Below are positions 49,062 to 58,372 of a stretch of 64,000 nt of DNA, piece after piece (within the stretch, counting starts at the first letter, position 1; every line of letters starts with the position of its first letter). The DNA is from Prochlorococcus marinus str. MIT 9313 (GTDB lineage: Bacteria; Cyanobacteriota; Cyanobacteriia; PCC-6307; Cyanobiaceae): positions 2,346,874-2,410,873 of the forward strand of contig NC_005071.1 of NCBI RefSeq assembly GCF_000011485.1. The letters are read 5' to 3'. The translations under genes were made by a program, and so were the position numbers. The notes under the pieces were generated by a model. The model was not told where the DNA came from. It saw only the letters and a program-made list of their open reading frames with translations, and did not search any database.

Positions 49062-49676
49062 ATGAAGGTCATGAAACTGCAGGGCTGGAATATCACTACT
49101 TGGGTCGCTGGCATGATCCTTCTGATGCTTACCATCTTTTTCTTTTTGAGCGGATGGAGTGCCGAAACGATCAAAGCAGGCATTGATTACACCGGTAGAA
49201 GCTCTCTATTTCTCTTCTCCATTGCCTTTACCGCATCAAGTGTCTATTCCCTCTGGAAAACACCTTTTACGACCTGGACTCTTCGCAACAGGCGCTACAT
49301 CGGACTGAGCTTTGCAGCTTCACACTTCATTCACCTCAGCCTGATTGTGTTGATCTCGTTTCTCTTCCCAGAACCTTTTCTCGAAGATCAATCAATGGGC
49401 CAGTGGATTTTCGGTGGTCTTGGTTATATTTTTGTTTTCCTGATGGCCTTAACTTCCACTGATCGAGCCCAGCAATGGATGGGTATGAAACATTGGAAGA
49501 GACTTCATTTGATTGGCAGCCACTGGCTTTGGACCGTCTTTCTGCTCACCTACGTTGAACACACTCGTGAAGACCCAAAGTTCTACATCCCGTTCCTGGT
49601 ATACACATTGGCCTTGCTTCCTTTGAGACTTATCAAGCACACACCCACGAAGGCAGCTCATGGTGCAGCACCCTGA
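49062..49676 (+). CDS. Ferric-reductase-like haem membrane protein (MsrQ-like)
   Basis: 204 aa with about six hydrophobic segments. Histidines in FAASHFIHL and RLHLIGSHWLW are spaced as haem ligands of the ferric reductase-like/MsrQ (YedZ) fold. No MsrP-type partner gene is visible nearby. The substrate and partner are unknown. The next 277 bases (49677-49953) hold no gene I can support. Confidence 0.68.
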   Translation: MKVMKLQGWNITTWVAGMILLMLTIFFFLSGWSAETIKAGIDYTGRSSLFLFSIAFTASSVYSLWKTPFTTWTLRNRRYIGLSFAASHFIHLSLIVLISFLFPEPFLEDQSMGQWIFGGLGYIFVFLMALTSTDRAQQWMGMKHWKRLHLIGSHWLWTVFLLTYVEHTREDPKFYIPFLVYTLALLPLRLIKHTPTKAAHGAAP

Positions 49677-49953
49677 AATCACTAAACTCCAAGTCTTATC
49701 AAGCAAAGTGAGCGTTTTGCTGGTGGAAACAAAGCCAATGGGGACAAAGGCCAGAAACTCTCAATTGTGTCGTACTTATTAAGAACAGCCTCTCTCCGTC
49801 GGGCAGTTTTGTCCGCCGATAATGGTTGAACTGTTAACACAGAGCAACTGCCAACGAGAAAGATCCATACCAACCCAATAGCAAATGTGGTCTATGGAAC
49901 CTCGAAGCTTCACACACCCAGTCGTTATCACCATCAATCTGGTGTATTAAAAA

Positions 49954-50202
49954 ATGAGTTACTTCACTTGGAAAGAGGCTGGTCTCACAAGCGACTGCGC
50001 AAGCCTTGAAGCCATGGCTTCCCGTTTCGAAGAGGCTGCAAGTCTGATGCGACGCATGGCCCAAGAAGGCTTTCGGCTGGAACAGAACATGAAAAAACAA
50101 CGCATCACTCATCCTGATCCCGGTGTATTCGAAGCCTGGGGGTTCATCAGCGAAGAACCAGCCTTTCGACAGCTCACGCTGATCCCTGATCTCAAAGTGT
50201 AA
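49954..50202 (+). CDS. Small conserved-looking soluble protein
   Basis: 82 aa, starting MSYFTWKEAGLTSDCASLEA, with a helical block ASRFEEAASLMRRMAQEGFR and a C-terminal EAWGFISEEPAFRQLTLIP. It has the look of a short picocyanobacterial protein with a single helical domain. No function known to me. purT begins 77 bases later. Confidence 0.7.
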   Translation: MSYFTWKEAGLTSDCASLEAMASRFEEAASLMRRMAQEGFRLEQNMKKQRITHPDPGVFEAWGFISEEPAFRQLTLIPDLKV

Positions 50203-50279
50203 AGGGATCTCAAATACCACTTTTAAGGCAATTCCCCTAACCAGCCGAGCGCGAAGATCAACTCATCATCAACACCTTC

Positions 50280-51449
50280 ATGATGACTGTCTTACCAAAA
50301 ACCTTGCTGTTACTTGGCAGCGGAGAACTCGGCAAAGAAATAACAATCGCCGCTCAACGGTTGGGCTGCCATGTCATCGCCTGTGATCGATACTCCGGGG
50401 CCCCGGCCATGCAAGTAGCAGACCAAGCAGAGGTTCTGGACATGAACAATTCAGAAGCCCTCACAGCCATCATCAGGCATCACCAACCGGATGTAGTCAT
50501 CCCAGAGATCGAAGCATTGGCAGTCAATGCACTAGCAGAGCTTGAAAACGAAGGAATCACAGTGATCCCTACGGCCCGAGCCACAGCCATAACGATGAAT
50601 CGCGATCGAATCAGAGATCTCGCCAGCGCTGAATTGGCTCTACTGACCCCAAAATTTGCTTATGCCGGCAGTGCCGAAGAACTCAAACATGCAGCTGAGC
50701 CCCTGGGCTGGCCAGTGGTGGTCAAACCAGTCATGAGCTCCTCCGGCAAAGGCCAAAGTGTGGTTAGCAATCCTGAAGGCCTACGGCAAGCCTGGCAAGC
50801 CGCTATGGCAGGGTCCCGGGGTAACTCACCGCGAGTCATCGTGGAAGAGTTCCTTCACTTTGATCTCGAAATTACCTTGCTCACAATTCGCCAAGAGGAT
50901 GGCTCCACCCTCTTCTGCGAACCAATCGGCCATGAACAAATTGGAGGAGATTATCAATGCAGCTGGCAACCAGCAGAACTCTCTACTGAACAACTCAAGC
51001 AAGCCCAATCAATGGCTCTGACTATTACCAAAAATCTTGGTGGTGTGGGATTGTTCGGGGTGGAGTTCTTTCTTTGTGGCAATGAAGTGATTTTCTCGGA
51101 ACTATCACCAAGACCACATGACACCGGACTTGTCACCCTTATCAGCCAAAACCTTAGTGAATTCGAACTACACCTGCGCGCAGTGCTGAACTTACCTATT
51201 CCTACTATTCAAACTGCAGATGCAGCAGCAAGCAGGGTAATCCTGGCAAAAGACAATCTCTCATCCATTTCCTACAAAGGAGTGGAGAAAGCCCTCTCAG
51301 AAATTGACACCCAGATATTGCTGTTCGGCAAACCCAATGCTCGACCAGGGCGTCGCATGGGGGTTGCTTTAGCAAAAGGCAAGTCTATGGAAGCAGTTCG
51401 CTCTAAAGCTGATCGAGCCGCCGCATCCATCCAGGTAATAAAAGGGTAA
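50280..51449 (+). CDS. purT: Formate-dependent GAR transformylase
   Basis: ATP-grasp enzyme that formylates glycinamide ribonucleotide with free formate. LLLLGSGELGKEITIAAQRL is the N-terminal domain, VVKPVMSSSGKGQS the ATP-grasp lysine region, and FGVEFFL and SELSPRPHDTGLVT the metal and substrate sites. 389 aa, full length. PurU, encoded in this window, would supply formate. Confidence 0.95.
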   Translation: MMTVLPKTLLLLGSGELGKEITIAAQRLGCHVIACDRYSGAPAMQVADQAEVLDMNNSEALTAIIRHHQPDVVIPEIEALAVNALAELENEGITVIPTARATAITMNRDRIRDLASAELALLTPKFAYAGSAEELKHAAEPLGWPVVVKPVMSSSGKGQSVVSNPEGLRQAWQAAMAGSRGNSPRVIVEEFLHFDLEITLLTIRQEDGSTLFCEPIGHEQIGGDYQCSWQPAELSTEQLKQAQSMALTITKNLGGVGLFGVEFFLCGNEVIFSELSPRPHDTGLVTLISQNLSEFELHLRAVLNLPIPTIQTADAAASRVILAKDNLSSISYKGVEKALSEIDTQILLFGKPNARPGRRMGVALAKGKSMEAVRSKADRAAASIQVIKG

Positions 51450-51458
51450 GGGTGTCAG

Positions 51459-53591
51459 TTAAGACTTTAAGAAAAATCGATAGTGATTTAAGCCATCTAA
51501 AAGTCCAAACAAATGCGGGTTGTTAGCAAAAAACACTCGTTGCTGATGTCGCAAACCCTCCAGACAAGGATCATGCTCTGCAAGGACTACTGAAGCAGTC
51601 AATCCCCTTACCAATTCAGCATCACCTTGTTGACTGGCAACAACCAAAATCTGCTCAAGAGGTAATCCCCAACGAAGAGAGAGATAGCGAATGGCTTCGC
51701 TTCGGGAAGCTCGCAAAGGCACCACATCCAAAAACCAATGACAACGCAAATGAGGACGTGCCGCCTGACTCCTTTGCCTTAAACGCTGACGGACGAGTGG
51801 CAAAATCGCCTCACCATGCTCTTTCAATAGATAACTCACCTTGTGAGGACCCTGCTCCTGATCGTCCTGAAGCGTCAAATGGTCCTTGAGATCAGCTAAA
51901 GCAGACACCACTGCCTGTCGCCGCCAATCAACGTCGATATGGGCCTGCCAAAAGCGATCCGACTGATCCTCCAATCCGTAATGGATTTCAGTACCCGCGC
52001 GACTAATCCAAACCCGAGGAGAAGGAAGATTCAGCTCTGCATAACGCTTTTTTGCAGCCTGCACAGAACGACCCGTCAATACTCCCAGACCATGCGCATC
52101 GCCAGAGCCAATGGATTCCAATCCCTCCCGCAGCGAAGCCAAACCCTCTGCCTCGGGTTCTTCGAGAGAACTATCAAGATCAAGCAACAACAAACTCTGC
52201 CCCAGTGGACTGCCCAGACACTCTTTATCTGTGGCCCAGATTCGTGGCTGAGACAATTCAAGACGTTGCTTCATCAATGCCAAGTAATGGCAAACATGAG
52301 CATCCCAACTGAAATGCCGACTGACCGCCACAATCCCGTTATCACTCCAAAGACGCCACTGATCTGCGTCTGAACCAGCCTGCTCCATTACATCCTGAAG
52401 TGCCTCCAGATCAGTAACGTCAACCAACAAGCCGTTGTCACAACGAGCAAGGATGTCGCGTGGACCACCGTCATCAGTCGCCACCATCGGCAAACCACAG
52501 GCCGCCGCTTCAAGCAAAGTGAGCCCAAAGGGCTCGGTAAGCGCTGGATTCACAAACAAACCACGATGCAAGGCTGCCCATCGGTAAATCGCTGGGATCT
52601 GATCACGACGGTGCTGTTTGGGATAAGCCACCCGGCCATAGAGGTCGTAACGATCCACGAGATCAAAAACCTGCTGGAACACCTCCCGCTGTTGCTTCTC
52701 CAACTGACGAGGATCATCCCGACAGCCGAGTACAAGCACAAGATTATGCCGTTGACGCAACACAGGCGAGCGGCCGTAAGCCTCCACCAAAAAAGGAATA
52801 TTCTTACGACGCACAGCTCTGGAAATAGCCAAAAGAGGAGGTAAAGAAGGTTTCCTCAAAAAGGGCGCGAGCAATCCATCAACAACATCCGTTTCACTAG
52901 AAGATTGGAGTGGATGGAAGCGAATGGAATCAACGCCGGGAGGCACCACCTCCGCTTGCTCCGGAACAAAACGCCCATAGCGAGCGTATTGATGATCAAT
53001 TTCCTGGCGAGTACTCGTAATCACCAAACTACAATGAGCAAGAGTGAACTCTTCAGCATCAATACGTTGACCAATGGCATATGTTTGCTCGATCTGTTCA
53101 TGGTCTCCACCAACTCCCAACAGACGCCGCAACTTTTCCCTACCCAAGGAATGACCTGTAAACACCAAGGGAACACCCAGCCTGCGACTCACAAGGGCTC
53201 CCACATAGCCTGCATCGGCGTAATGAGCATGAATCCAATCAGGAAGATGTTCTTGCTGCTGGAGATGGCTAACGGTCTGATCCGCTAAATCATCCAAATA
53301 GGGCCAAAACAACTCCTTGCGCAAATATCGTCTTGGTCCAAAAGGCAGCCTGATGATCTTGGCCCCAGGAGCAATATCCTCAATGGGATTGGCATAGTCA
53401 GTAGAAACACGACGATCATGAATTAAGCGGGTAACCACCTCAACCTGCTCAATTTCCGAACGCGCTGCCAGGCCCCTGACAAGCTCGAGCACATAAAGAG
53501 CCTGGCCTCCTGTATCAGCATCGCGACCCAATTCCAAGTCGTGAGATCGAAACAGTCCATGAAGATGCAGATGAAGCAATCTCAAACCCAT
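51459..53591 (-). CDS. sps: Sucrose-phosphate synthase with C-terminal HAD (SPP-like) domain
   Basis: Makes sucrose 6-phosphate, a compatible solute precursor. The GT4 domain starts LLHLHLHGLFRSHDLELGRD, with GRDADTGGQALYVLELVRGL and acceptor/donor sites NPALTEPFGLTLLEAAACGLP. From about residue 470 a HAD domain follows: LLLLDLDSSLEE (DxDxT motif with Ser for Thr), VLTGRS, and a degenerate last motif SQQGDAELV. 710 aa. Whether the HAD part is an active phosphatase is doubtful. Confidence 0.9.
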   Translation of the reverse strand: MGLRLLHLHLHGLFRSHDLELGRDADTGGQALYVLELVRGLAARSEIEQVEVVTRLIHDRRVSTDYANPIEDIAPGAKIIRLPFGPRRYLRKELFWPYLDDLADQTVSHLQQQEHLPDWIHAHYADAGYVGALVSRRLGVPLVFTGHSLGREKLRRLLGVGGDHEQIEQTYAIGQRIDAEEFTLAHCSLVITSTRQEIDHQYARYGRFVPEQAEVVPPGVDSIRFHPLQSSSETDVVDGLLAPFLRKPSLPPLLAISRAVRRKNIPFLVEAYGRSPVLRQRHNLVLVLGCRDDPRQLEKQQREVFQQVFDLVDRYDLYGRVAYPKQHRRDQIPAIYRWAALHRGLFVNPALTEPFGLTLLEAAACGLPMVATDDGGPRDILARCDNGLLVDVTDLEALQDVMEQAGSDADQWRLWSDNGIVAVSRHFSWDAHVCHYLALMKQRLELSQPRIWATDKECLGSPLGQSLLLLDLDSSLEEPEAEGLASLREGLESIGSGDAHGLGVLTGRSVQAAKKRYAELNLPSPRVWISRAGTEIHYGLEDQSDRFWQAHIDVDWRRQAVVSALADLKDHLTLQDDQEQGPHKVSYLLKEHGEAILPLVRQRLRQRSQAARPHLRCHWFLDVVPLRASRSEAIRYLSLRWGLPLEQILVVASQQGDAELVRGLTASVVLAEHDPCLEGLRHQQRVFFANNPHLFGLLDGLNHYRFFLKS

Positions 53592-53849
53592 CTGATGCCT
53601 CCAAGGCGATCAACGAAACCATCCAGATGCGGATGGCCATCAAGAAATAATCAAGGAACTTCCATCCTCATAAGCCTAAAGAAAGGATGAGAACCAAACC
53701 TCCCAGCTCACTAGAAACGACAACAATATATTCCCTCTATGTGTTTTCTCTTTTAAAAAGAAAAATCCTAGAACGAATCGTTGAGAAATACAAACCTCAA
53801 AAACAGAATAATGAAGCCTCTTGCTCGCAACAAGCCAGGCCAAAAAGCC

Positions 53850-55370
53850 TCAGCGATACAGGTTCAGAGCCGCATCAGTCACATCCACTAAAGGATGCAC
53901 AGCATCACCCCAACCGCCGCCACTAAAGGTGACAACACCAGGATTTGCAAGCTGTTCATTAATCCAAGCAAGAATGAGGGGCGCCAAAGTGGCCGGCTGA
54001 AGCTGATTTGCAGGTGCCATCAAGTTGAAGTGACCACCATCTTGGGCAAGCACCAAGCGATGGCCAAACTCCAAAGCACCACTATCACGCATGGGCACCA
54101 GAGCCTCAGGCACCGGAGGCACGACCCAATCACGAGTGCCACTAACCAACAAAACCTTGGCTGTCAAAACCGAAGTTCTACTTGGATCAAATAGAAGACG
54201 TAACGGCGGACTCACCGCCACAACAGCCTTGACCCGTGAGTCTTCAACAGAAGACTCATTCATTTTGGAAAGCCAACTGCACTGCAGTATCCAGCTGATA
54301 TTGCGCTCAGGGTCATCCTGGTTATGACAACGAGCAGCGAGCTTCACATCCGTTGAGCGTGCTCCAGCCAATTGAATCGCCGTAGTCGCCCCCCATGAAT
54401 GACCAACAACAGCGACCTCATCTGTATTGAGGGAAAGTCTTGACAACAAACCACCTGACTCCACAGCAGAAAGCATCGCAGTCACATCCATCGCACGAAG
54501 ACGCAACTCTTGAGGTCCCGGCGGAGGTTGATCACCCGCCAACATCGCCTTCTGCTGATCAGCATCACTGCCCTGATGCTCCGGGAGCAACACCGTATAA
54601 CCGTTAGCAGAAAGATATTCAGCCCAACCCTGAAGATCTCTCGGAGACTCCCAAAGCCCATGTGAAATGACCACCAAGCGACCATTTGCACGAGACTTCG
54701 GTTGTATCACCACCACCCGTATCGGTTTCGAGCGATGGGAAGCCTGAACATCAACTTGCTGACTTAACCACAACCCGGTAAGCGGCATGCGTAATCCAGT
54801 TTTAATCTGAACAGGAGCCTCTTTCTCCACAAGCAGATTTGCTGCTAGCTGATTACGTTGAAGCCGTGAGACATAGCTGGCCAATTTCGACAAGTTGATG
54901 GATGCAGCTTGACCAGGGATTTGTCGCAACAAACCAAGCACAGTTGGCTGACCACTCTTGGAAGCACGCGAAAGCGCCTCAAGCAACATCCTTCCACTGG
55001 TGTCTTGGGGCAACCCCTCAACTTGAACCAACTTGGTTACTACGATCAAAGCCTGCTCCAAAAGAGGCTGCCCGACAGACTTCTCAATCACCTTCTCAAT
55101 CTGCGCTGGCAGGGGAGCGTTAAAGACCTGATTGAGAAGTCGCACAAAAGCACCATCCGTAGCCCGATCCAACTCCACAAAATCGGGATTGGCATCAATT
55201 AGATCGCCTGCGCTCTGAGCAGCGCCAAGCTCAAAATCAATCTGACTTTCCAGTACAGGCAGATCAAACACCAAGCGTTCAAGTGCAGGAGCAGAGCTTG
55301 GAAAAAGTCCAAGCCCCGCTCCAAAACTGATTGCAAACAGCCAAAGACGGGAACGAAAAAACATCATCAA
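53850..55370 (-). CDS. Secreted alpha/beta hydrolase with DUF1400-type N-terminus
   Basis: 506 aa. Signal peptide (RSRLWLFAISFGAGLGLFP then SSAPALE), an N-terminal all-alpha DUF1400-like domain, then an alpha/beta hydrolase with nucleophile Ser in VVGHSWGATTA and the oxyanion region VVISHGLWESP. Substrate unknown; resembles carboxylesterase/lipase and PAF-acetylhydrolase relatives. Its start overlaps the uvrA stop (ATGA). Confidence 0.78.
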   Translation of the reverse strand: MMMFFRSRLWLFAISFGAGLGLFPSSAPALERLVFDLPVLESQIDFELGAAQSAGDLIDANPDFVELDRATDGAFVRLLNQVFNAPLPAQIEKVIEKSVGQPLLEQALIVVTKLVQVEGLPQDTSGRMLLEALSRASKSGQPTVLGLLRQIPGQAASINLSKLASYVSRLQRNQLAANLLVEKEAPVQIKTGLRMPLTGLWLSQQVDVQASHRSKPIRVVVIQPKSRANGRLVVISHGLWESPRDLQGWAEYLSANGYTVLLPEHQGSDADQQKAMLAGDQPPPGPQELRLRAMDVTAMLSAVESGGLLSRLSLNTDEVAVVGHSWGATTAIQLAGARSTDVKLAARCHNQDDPERNISWILQCSWLSKMNESSVEDSRVKAVVAVSPPLRLLFDPSRTSVLTAKVLLVSGTRDWVVPPVPEALVPMRDSGALEFGHRLVLAQDGGHFNLMAPANQLQPATLAPLILAWINEQLANPGVVTFSGGGWGDAVHPLVDVTDAALNLYR

Positions 55371-58327
55371 GCTGCAACAGACACAGTCTCAGGAGGATGC
55401 TTCGCTAACACCTTCTTGAGATAATGGCCCGTATGGCTAGTGGGATGGGATGCAACCTGTTCTGGAGTCCCCGTGACCAGAAGATCGCCACCACAATCTC
55501 CTCCTTCAGGGCCAAGATCAATAATCCAATCAGAACAACGAATTACATCCAAGTTGTGTTCTATCACGATAATTGAATTGCCTTTATCAACAAGACGCTG
55601 CATAACATCCATCAACTTATGCACGTCGTAAAAACTGAGGCCAGTGGTTGGTTCATCAATCAAATAAAGGGTTTTGCCAGTAGCGCGCTTTGAGAGCTCG
55701 GTAGCAAGCTTCACACGTTGAGCTTCACCACCTGAAAGCGTGGGCGCAGGCTGACCTAACTTCACATATCCCAGTCCCACATCAACCAACGTGCGCAATC
55801 GATCAGCCGCCTGGGGAATAGCAGAAAAAACCTCTGCAGCCTGCTCAACCGTCATCTGCAAAACATCTGCAATGGTGTGGCCCTTGTAAGTGACCTGTAA
55901 GGTCTCCCGATTAAATCGAGCACCTTTGCAGACATCGCACTGAACATAAACATCTGGCAAAAAGTTCATTTCAATCACATTCACCCCTTGACCACGACAA
56001 GCCTCACAGCGACCACCTTTCACATTGAAACTAAACTGACCAACTTGATAACCACGAGCCTTTGCCTCAACGGAAGCAGCAAATACCTGACGAATCGGAT
56101 CAAACGCACCGGTGTAGGTGGCTGGATTAGAGCGCGGTGTACGGCCGATTGGAGACTGGTCAATCACGATCACCTTGTCGATCGCATTGACACCTCGCAA
56201 CTCGCCCAAGCCTTGAGGGAAAGGCACCTTCAAACCCAAACTGTGATCTAAGGCAGGATGAAGTAACTCATTCACCAAAGTGCTCTTACCACTACCACTG
56301 ACTCCTGTGACCGCAACAAGGCGCCCTAAAGGAAAATCTACGGTGAGATTTTTAAGATTATTGCGATCACAATCAATCAAACGAAGCCTGCGACTGCTTC
56401 CTTCTCTCCTCTGTCTAGGTGTAGGAATAGAGCGGCGGCCACTGAGATATGCACCTGTCAAAGATTCTTCAGCCATCAACAGATGATCCAAAGATCCTTC
56501 AACAACAATATGACCCCCATGCACCCCTGCCCCTGGACCAATATCGACAAGATGGTCAGCGGCACGAATGGTGTCCTCATCGTGTTCTACCACCAATAAA
56601 GTGTTACCCAGATCCCTTAAACGTCTGAGCGTGGCTAACAGACGATCATTGTCCCGCTGATGCAAACCAATGCTTGGTTCATCAAGCACATAAAGCACAC
56701 CCGTAAGACCAGCACCGATCTGTGTCGCCAAACGAATCCTCTGAGCCTCACCGCCAGATAAGGTCATCGCGGGTCGATCCAAACTGAGATATTCGAGCCC
56801 AACATCAAGAAGAAAGCGAAGACGCATATGAATCTCACGCAAGACCAAATCACCGATCTGGATCTGACGTGAATTGAGCAAAGGCTCAGATCCATTAGCT
56901 GCTCCAACGCCCATCAGCTTTTCGATGCGTTCAAGAGTCAGCGCCACGCTGATAGAAGTGAGTTCAGTAATCCGATAAGGACCCACCTTCACCGCCAGGG
57001 CTTCGGGTCGGAGCCGCTGACCGCCACAGGCTTCACAAGGAACCAGCTCGAGGTACTTCTCCAACTTCTGGCGCTGGGCTTCTCCGCTGGCATCACGGAG
57101 CTGCCGCTCAAGGATTGGAAGAATGCCCTCAAACGGGCGGGTGTACCCCCCTTTGCCCTTGCGATACCGGCTATCGGCCTGAATCAGAATCGGTTCGCGG
57201 CTTCCATTGAGCAACACATCCCACTGTTCGTCCGTGAGCTCATTCCATGGGGTCTTGATCTCAAAGCCAAAGGCTTCACCCACTGAATAGAGCAGAGAGA
57301 AGTAATAGCTGTTGTCTTTTTCCGCCCAGGGAGCAACAGCGGCGTACACCGGCTGGGATGGATCCGGAATCACCCGGTCCACGGTGAATTTGCGCAGATG
57401 GCCAATGCCATGGCAAGCCTCACAGGCGCCATAGGGACTGTTGAAGGAAAACAGCCGTGGCGACAGTTCCTCCATCACAGCGCCGTGCACCGGGCAGGCG
57501 AAGTTCTCGGAATAGAGACGCTCCCGCTCAACGCCGTCGGGAAGTTCCTCACCCTTCTTGGGCACCACCTCCACCAACGCCAAACCATCGCCGCGTTTGA
57601 GAGCCGTGCGGAGGGAATCGGTCAGCCGTTCCTGGATCCCCTCACGGGCAACAAGACGATCGACCACCACTTCGATGTTGTGGCTGTGGTTCTTGTCCAG
57701 CTCAATGTTGTCGGCCAGCTCGCGCACCTCACCGTTGATGCGAACCCGGGCGAAACCCTCTGCTGCCAGGCCACTGATCAGCTTGGTGTGGGTGCCCTTC
57801 TTGCCGCGCACCACCGGCGCCAACAACTGATAGCGGGTCCCCTCCGGCAAAAGAAGGATCTGATCGACCATCTCGTCGATGCTCTGCGGCTTAATCGAGC
57901 GGCCACATTTGGGGCAGTGGGGTTCGCCAGCGCGACCGAACAACAAACGAAGGTAATCCTGAATCTCCGTGACGGTGCCCACCGTCGACCGCGGGTTGTG
58001 ACTGGTGGATTTCTGGTCGATCGAGATCGCCGGCGAGAGACCCTCGATCGCATCGACATCGGGCTTGTCCACCTGCCCCAAGAACTGCCTGGCATAGGCC
58101 GACAGACTTTCGACATAGCGGCGTTGTCCCTCCGCAAAGATCGTGTCGAAGGCCAGCGAACTCTTGCCGCTGCCACTGACTCCGGTGAACACCACCAGCT
58201 TGTTGCGGGGGATGGTGACGTCGACGTTATTGAGGTTGTGCTGCCTGGCACCCCTCACGCGAATCACGTCGTCCTGAGTCGCCAGCGAGCCAGCTGAATC
58301 AGCGATCTTGGCAGCAGCTCGCGCCAT
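55367..58327 (-). CDS. uvrA: Excinuclease ABC subunit A
   Basis: DNA damage recognition ATPase of nucleotide excision repair. Two ABC modules: Walker A GVSGSGKSSLAF near residue 50 and GVSGSGKSTLVN in the second half; signatures LSGGEAQRIRLATQ and LSGGEAQRVKLATE; zinc-finger cysteines in HCPKCGR and CEACRGQG. 986 aa, with a short N-terminal extension. The third-codon GC is higher at its 5' end. Confidence 0.97.
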   Translation of the reverse strand: MARAAAKIADSAGSLATQDDVIRVRGARQHNLNNVDVTIPRNKLVVFTGVSGSGKSSLAFDTIFAEGQRRYVESLSAYARQFLGQVDKPDVDAIEGLSPAISIDQKSTSHNPRSTVGTVTEIQDYLRLLFGRAGEPHCPKCGRSIKPQSIDEMVDQILLLPEGTRYQLLAPVVRGKKGTHTKLISGLAAEGFARVRINGEVRELADNIELDKNHSHNIEVVVDRLVAREGIQERLTDSLRTALKRGDGLALVEVVPKKGEELPDGVERERLYSENFACPVHGAVMEELSPRLFSFNSPYGACEACHGIGHLRKFTVDRVIPDPSQPVYAAVAPWAEKDNSYYFSLLYSVGEAFGFEIKTPWNELTDEQWDVLLNGSREPILIQADSRYRKGKGGYTRPFEGILPILERQLRDASGEAQRQKLEKYLELVPCEACGGQRLRPEALAVKVGPYRITELTSISVALTLERIEKLMGVGAANGSEPLLNSRQIQIGDLVLREIHMRLRFLLDVGLEYLSLDRPAMTLSGGEAQRIRLATQIGAGLTGVLYVLDEPSIGLHQRDNDRLLATLRRLRDLGNTLLVVEHDEDTIRAADHLVDIGPGAGVHGGHIVVEGSLDHLLMAEESLTGAYLSGRRSIPTPRQRREGSSRRLRLIDCDRNNLKNLTVDFPLGRLVAVTGVSGSGKSTLVNELLHPALDHSLGLKVPFPQGLGELRGVNAIDKVIVIDQSPIGRTPRSNPATYTGAFDPIRQVFAASVEAKARGYQVGQFSFNVKGGRCEACRGQGVNVIEMNFLPDVYVQCDVCKGARFNRETLQVTYKGHTIADVLQMTVEQAAEVFSAIPQAADRLRTLVDVGLGYVKLGQPAPTLSGGEAQRVKLATELSKRATGKTLYLIDEPTTGLSFYDVHKLMDVMQRLVDKGNSIIVIEHNLDVIRCSDWIIDLGPEGGDCGGDLLVTGTPEQVASHPTSHTGHYLKKVLAKHPPETVSVAA

Positions 58328-58372
58328 CAGGACCCGTTGGAAAGCTCAAGAGCTTAGGAAGAACCGAAGCCT

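Noticed and set aside
53687..53926. 79-aa plus-strand ORF downstream of sps
   Set aside because: Overlaps the 3' end of the hydrolase gene; low-complexity Lys/Ser/Gln composition and no family features, though an AAAGG precedes its ATG.
57398..58297. 299-aa plus-strand ORF antisense to uvrA
   Set aside because: Lies wholly within uvrA, whose UvrA motifs are unambiguous; it is a shadow of the GC-rich 5' part.
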